Positions 63,362 to 64,000 of a DNA stretch of 64,000 bases are shown in pieces. The position numbers and the translations under genes were made by a program. The notes below the pieces were generated by a model. That model did no database searches. It saw only the letters and a program-made list of their open reading frames with translations, and had not been told where the DNA came from. Positions within the stretch are counted from its first letter, which is position 1. Each line of letters begins with the position of its first letter. This DNA is from Tectiglobus sp965215755 (GTDB lineage Bacteria; Pseudomonadota; Alphaproteobacteria; Rhizobiales; Hyphomicrobiaceae), in NCBI GenBank assembly GCA_965215755.1, contig OZ244119.1, positions 186,001 to 250,000 of the forward strand, given 5' to 3'.

Positions 63362-64000
63362 ATGTTTCGACTAAGTCTTGCAATTGTGCTTGCTGTCTTC
63401 GCCGGCATCCAGGGGAAGAAGGCTCAGAAGAGCGCCGCACAAGCATTTTCGGAAATGAAACGCCACTCGTCGTTTCCCTTGTTCGTTGCCTTGCTCGTTC
63501 TTATCCTCCTACTCATTGTGGCCGGATTCGTTTTGTCCGCTGTTGCTGATGTTTGGGAACACGCCAGCGAGCTGGGAGGTATCTGGTTCGCAGTCGCAAC
63601 GTTGGTCGGTATTCTCTCTATCAGCATTGCTGCCTACCTGATCGTCAGGAGGATCAACCGGCCGACGCGCCGCCGGCTCTCACAGAATGATGAAACGCTG
63701 TTTGTCACCCAAGATCTCGCCAAGCCACTGCCGCCACCGGATGACGCCGATTTGCGCCTCAAACGAATTCGGACTGCCATGCAGGCTGCTCTGAAAAACC
63801 AAGAAACTAATTTCCTGAAGGACGGCGATGTTGAGTTCCTCAGAGCTGACGACAAGCGGCGCAGTTTGATTGAAGATGAGATTAAAAAGAACATCCGCAA
63901 CCTCGTTGACGCCGCGAGTACCGAACACGATCGCGCCGGCGCAAAAGCAAATGAGCTGGCCGAGCATCTCATCAAGATAAATCCTGCGCAGGTGGACTGG
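63362..64000 (+). CDS. Membrane protein with coiled-coil region (cut by window edge)
   Basis: Open reading frame from ATG 63362 to the window end (213 codons). Two clear helices (FPLFVALLVLILLLIVAGFV and the stretch about 75-95), then a long polar, Lys/Glu-rich helical region (about 125-213). No known family. It starts 9 bases after the dynamin-like gene, so the two are probably co-translated and may act as one membrane system; that is inferred. Confidence 0.72.
   Translation, partial: MFRLSLAIVLAVFAGIQGKKAQKSAAQAFSEMKRHSSFPLFVALLVLILLLIVAGFVLSAVADVWEHASELGGIWFAVATLVGILSISIAAYLIVRRINRPTRRRLSQNDETLFVTQDLAKPLPPPDDADLRLKRIRTAMQAALKNQETNFLKDGDVEFLRADDKRRSLIEDEIKKNIRNLVDAASTEHDRAGAKANELAEHLIKINPAQVDW

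Overview
The window looks like chromosomal DNA of an alphaproteobacterium, most likely of the order Hyphomicrobiales (Rhizobiales). The left arm carries a gene order I know from that group: metK, an XRE regulator, lnt, a CorC-like CBS protein, ybeY, phoH, miaB, a plsC-type acyltransferase, rimI, tsaB, nfuA, a Usp protein, trpS and murJ, all on the minus strand. mutS-glnD, olsB with a hybrid kinase, and mutM with an enoyl-CoA hydratase lie further right and are usual members of the same or related neighbourhoods. Here they are separated by blocks of accessory genes. The organism is inferred from gene content and order only.

Layout. 1-15.6 kb: housekeeping run on the minus strand (SAM synthesis, lipoprotein maturation, rRNA and tRNA processing, Fe-S assembly, Trp-tRNA charging, lipid II flipping). 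15.7-20.4 kb: a plus-strand catabolic cassette (CMD-family protein, SDR, alpha/beta hydrolase, FAH-type hydrolase, RidA, hydroxyisobutyrate-dehydrogenase-like enzyme), substrate unknown. 20.4-24.9 kb: single genes (cupin, EEP phosphatase, LysE exporter, secreted protein, DUF169, GlcG/HbpS-like). 25.3-32.2 kb: MFS exporter, mutS, glnD. 32.4-35.6 kb: three tandem paralogues of an unrecognised exported, probably beta-rich protein. They share a body ending in the motif RRHREDDP and then have unrelated tails. An orphan fragment carrying that junction and a fourth tail lies between two of them. 35.8-38.0 kb: two SDRs and a cupin, closed by a strong terminator. 38.1-47.8 kb: minus-strand envelope genes (M23 peptidase, secreted protein, esterase, OpgC, YHS protein, OlsB) and a hybrid histidine kinase. 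48.0-48.3 kb: an AT-rich promoter with a 17-bp palindrome in front of a small ORF. 48.7-53.9 kb: TauE/SafE permease, metallo-hydrolase, and a TRAP transporter operon with an internal terminator. 53.9-61.0 kb: amidase, LLM oxidoreductase, enoyl-CoA hydratase, mutM, DUF1194 protein, oxalyl-CoA decarboxylase. 61.3 kb to the end: a dynamin-like GTPase followed by a membrane protein cut by the window edge.

I saw no rRNA, tRNA, CRISPR array, transposase or phage gene. The parts most likely to be new are the variable-tail paralogue array with its orphan tail (33.2-35.6 kb), the palindrome-controlled small ORF (48.0 kb), and the unassigned catabolic cassette (15.7-20.4 kb). Function calls rest on motifs read by eye and on family knowledge; no database search was possible.
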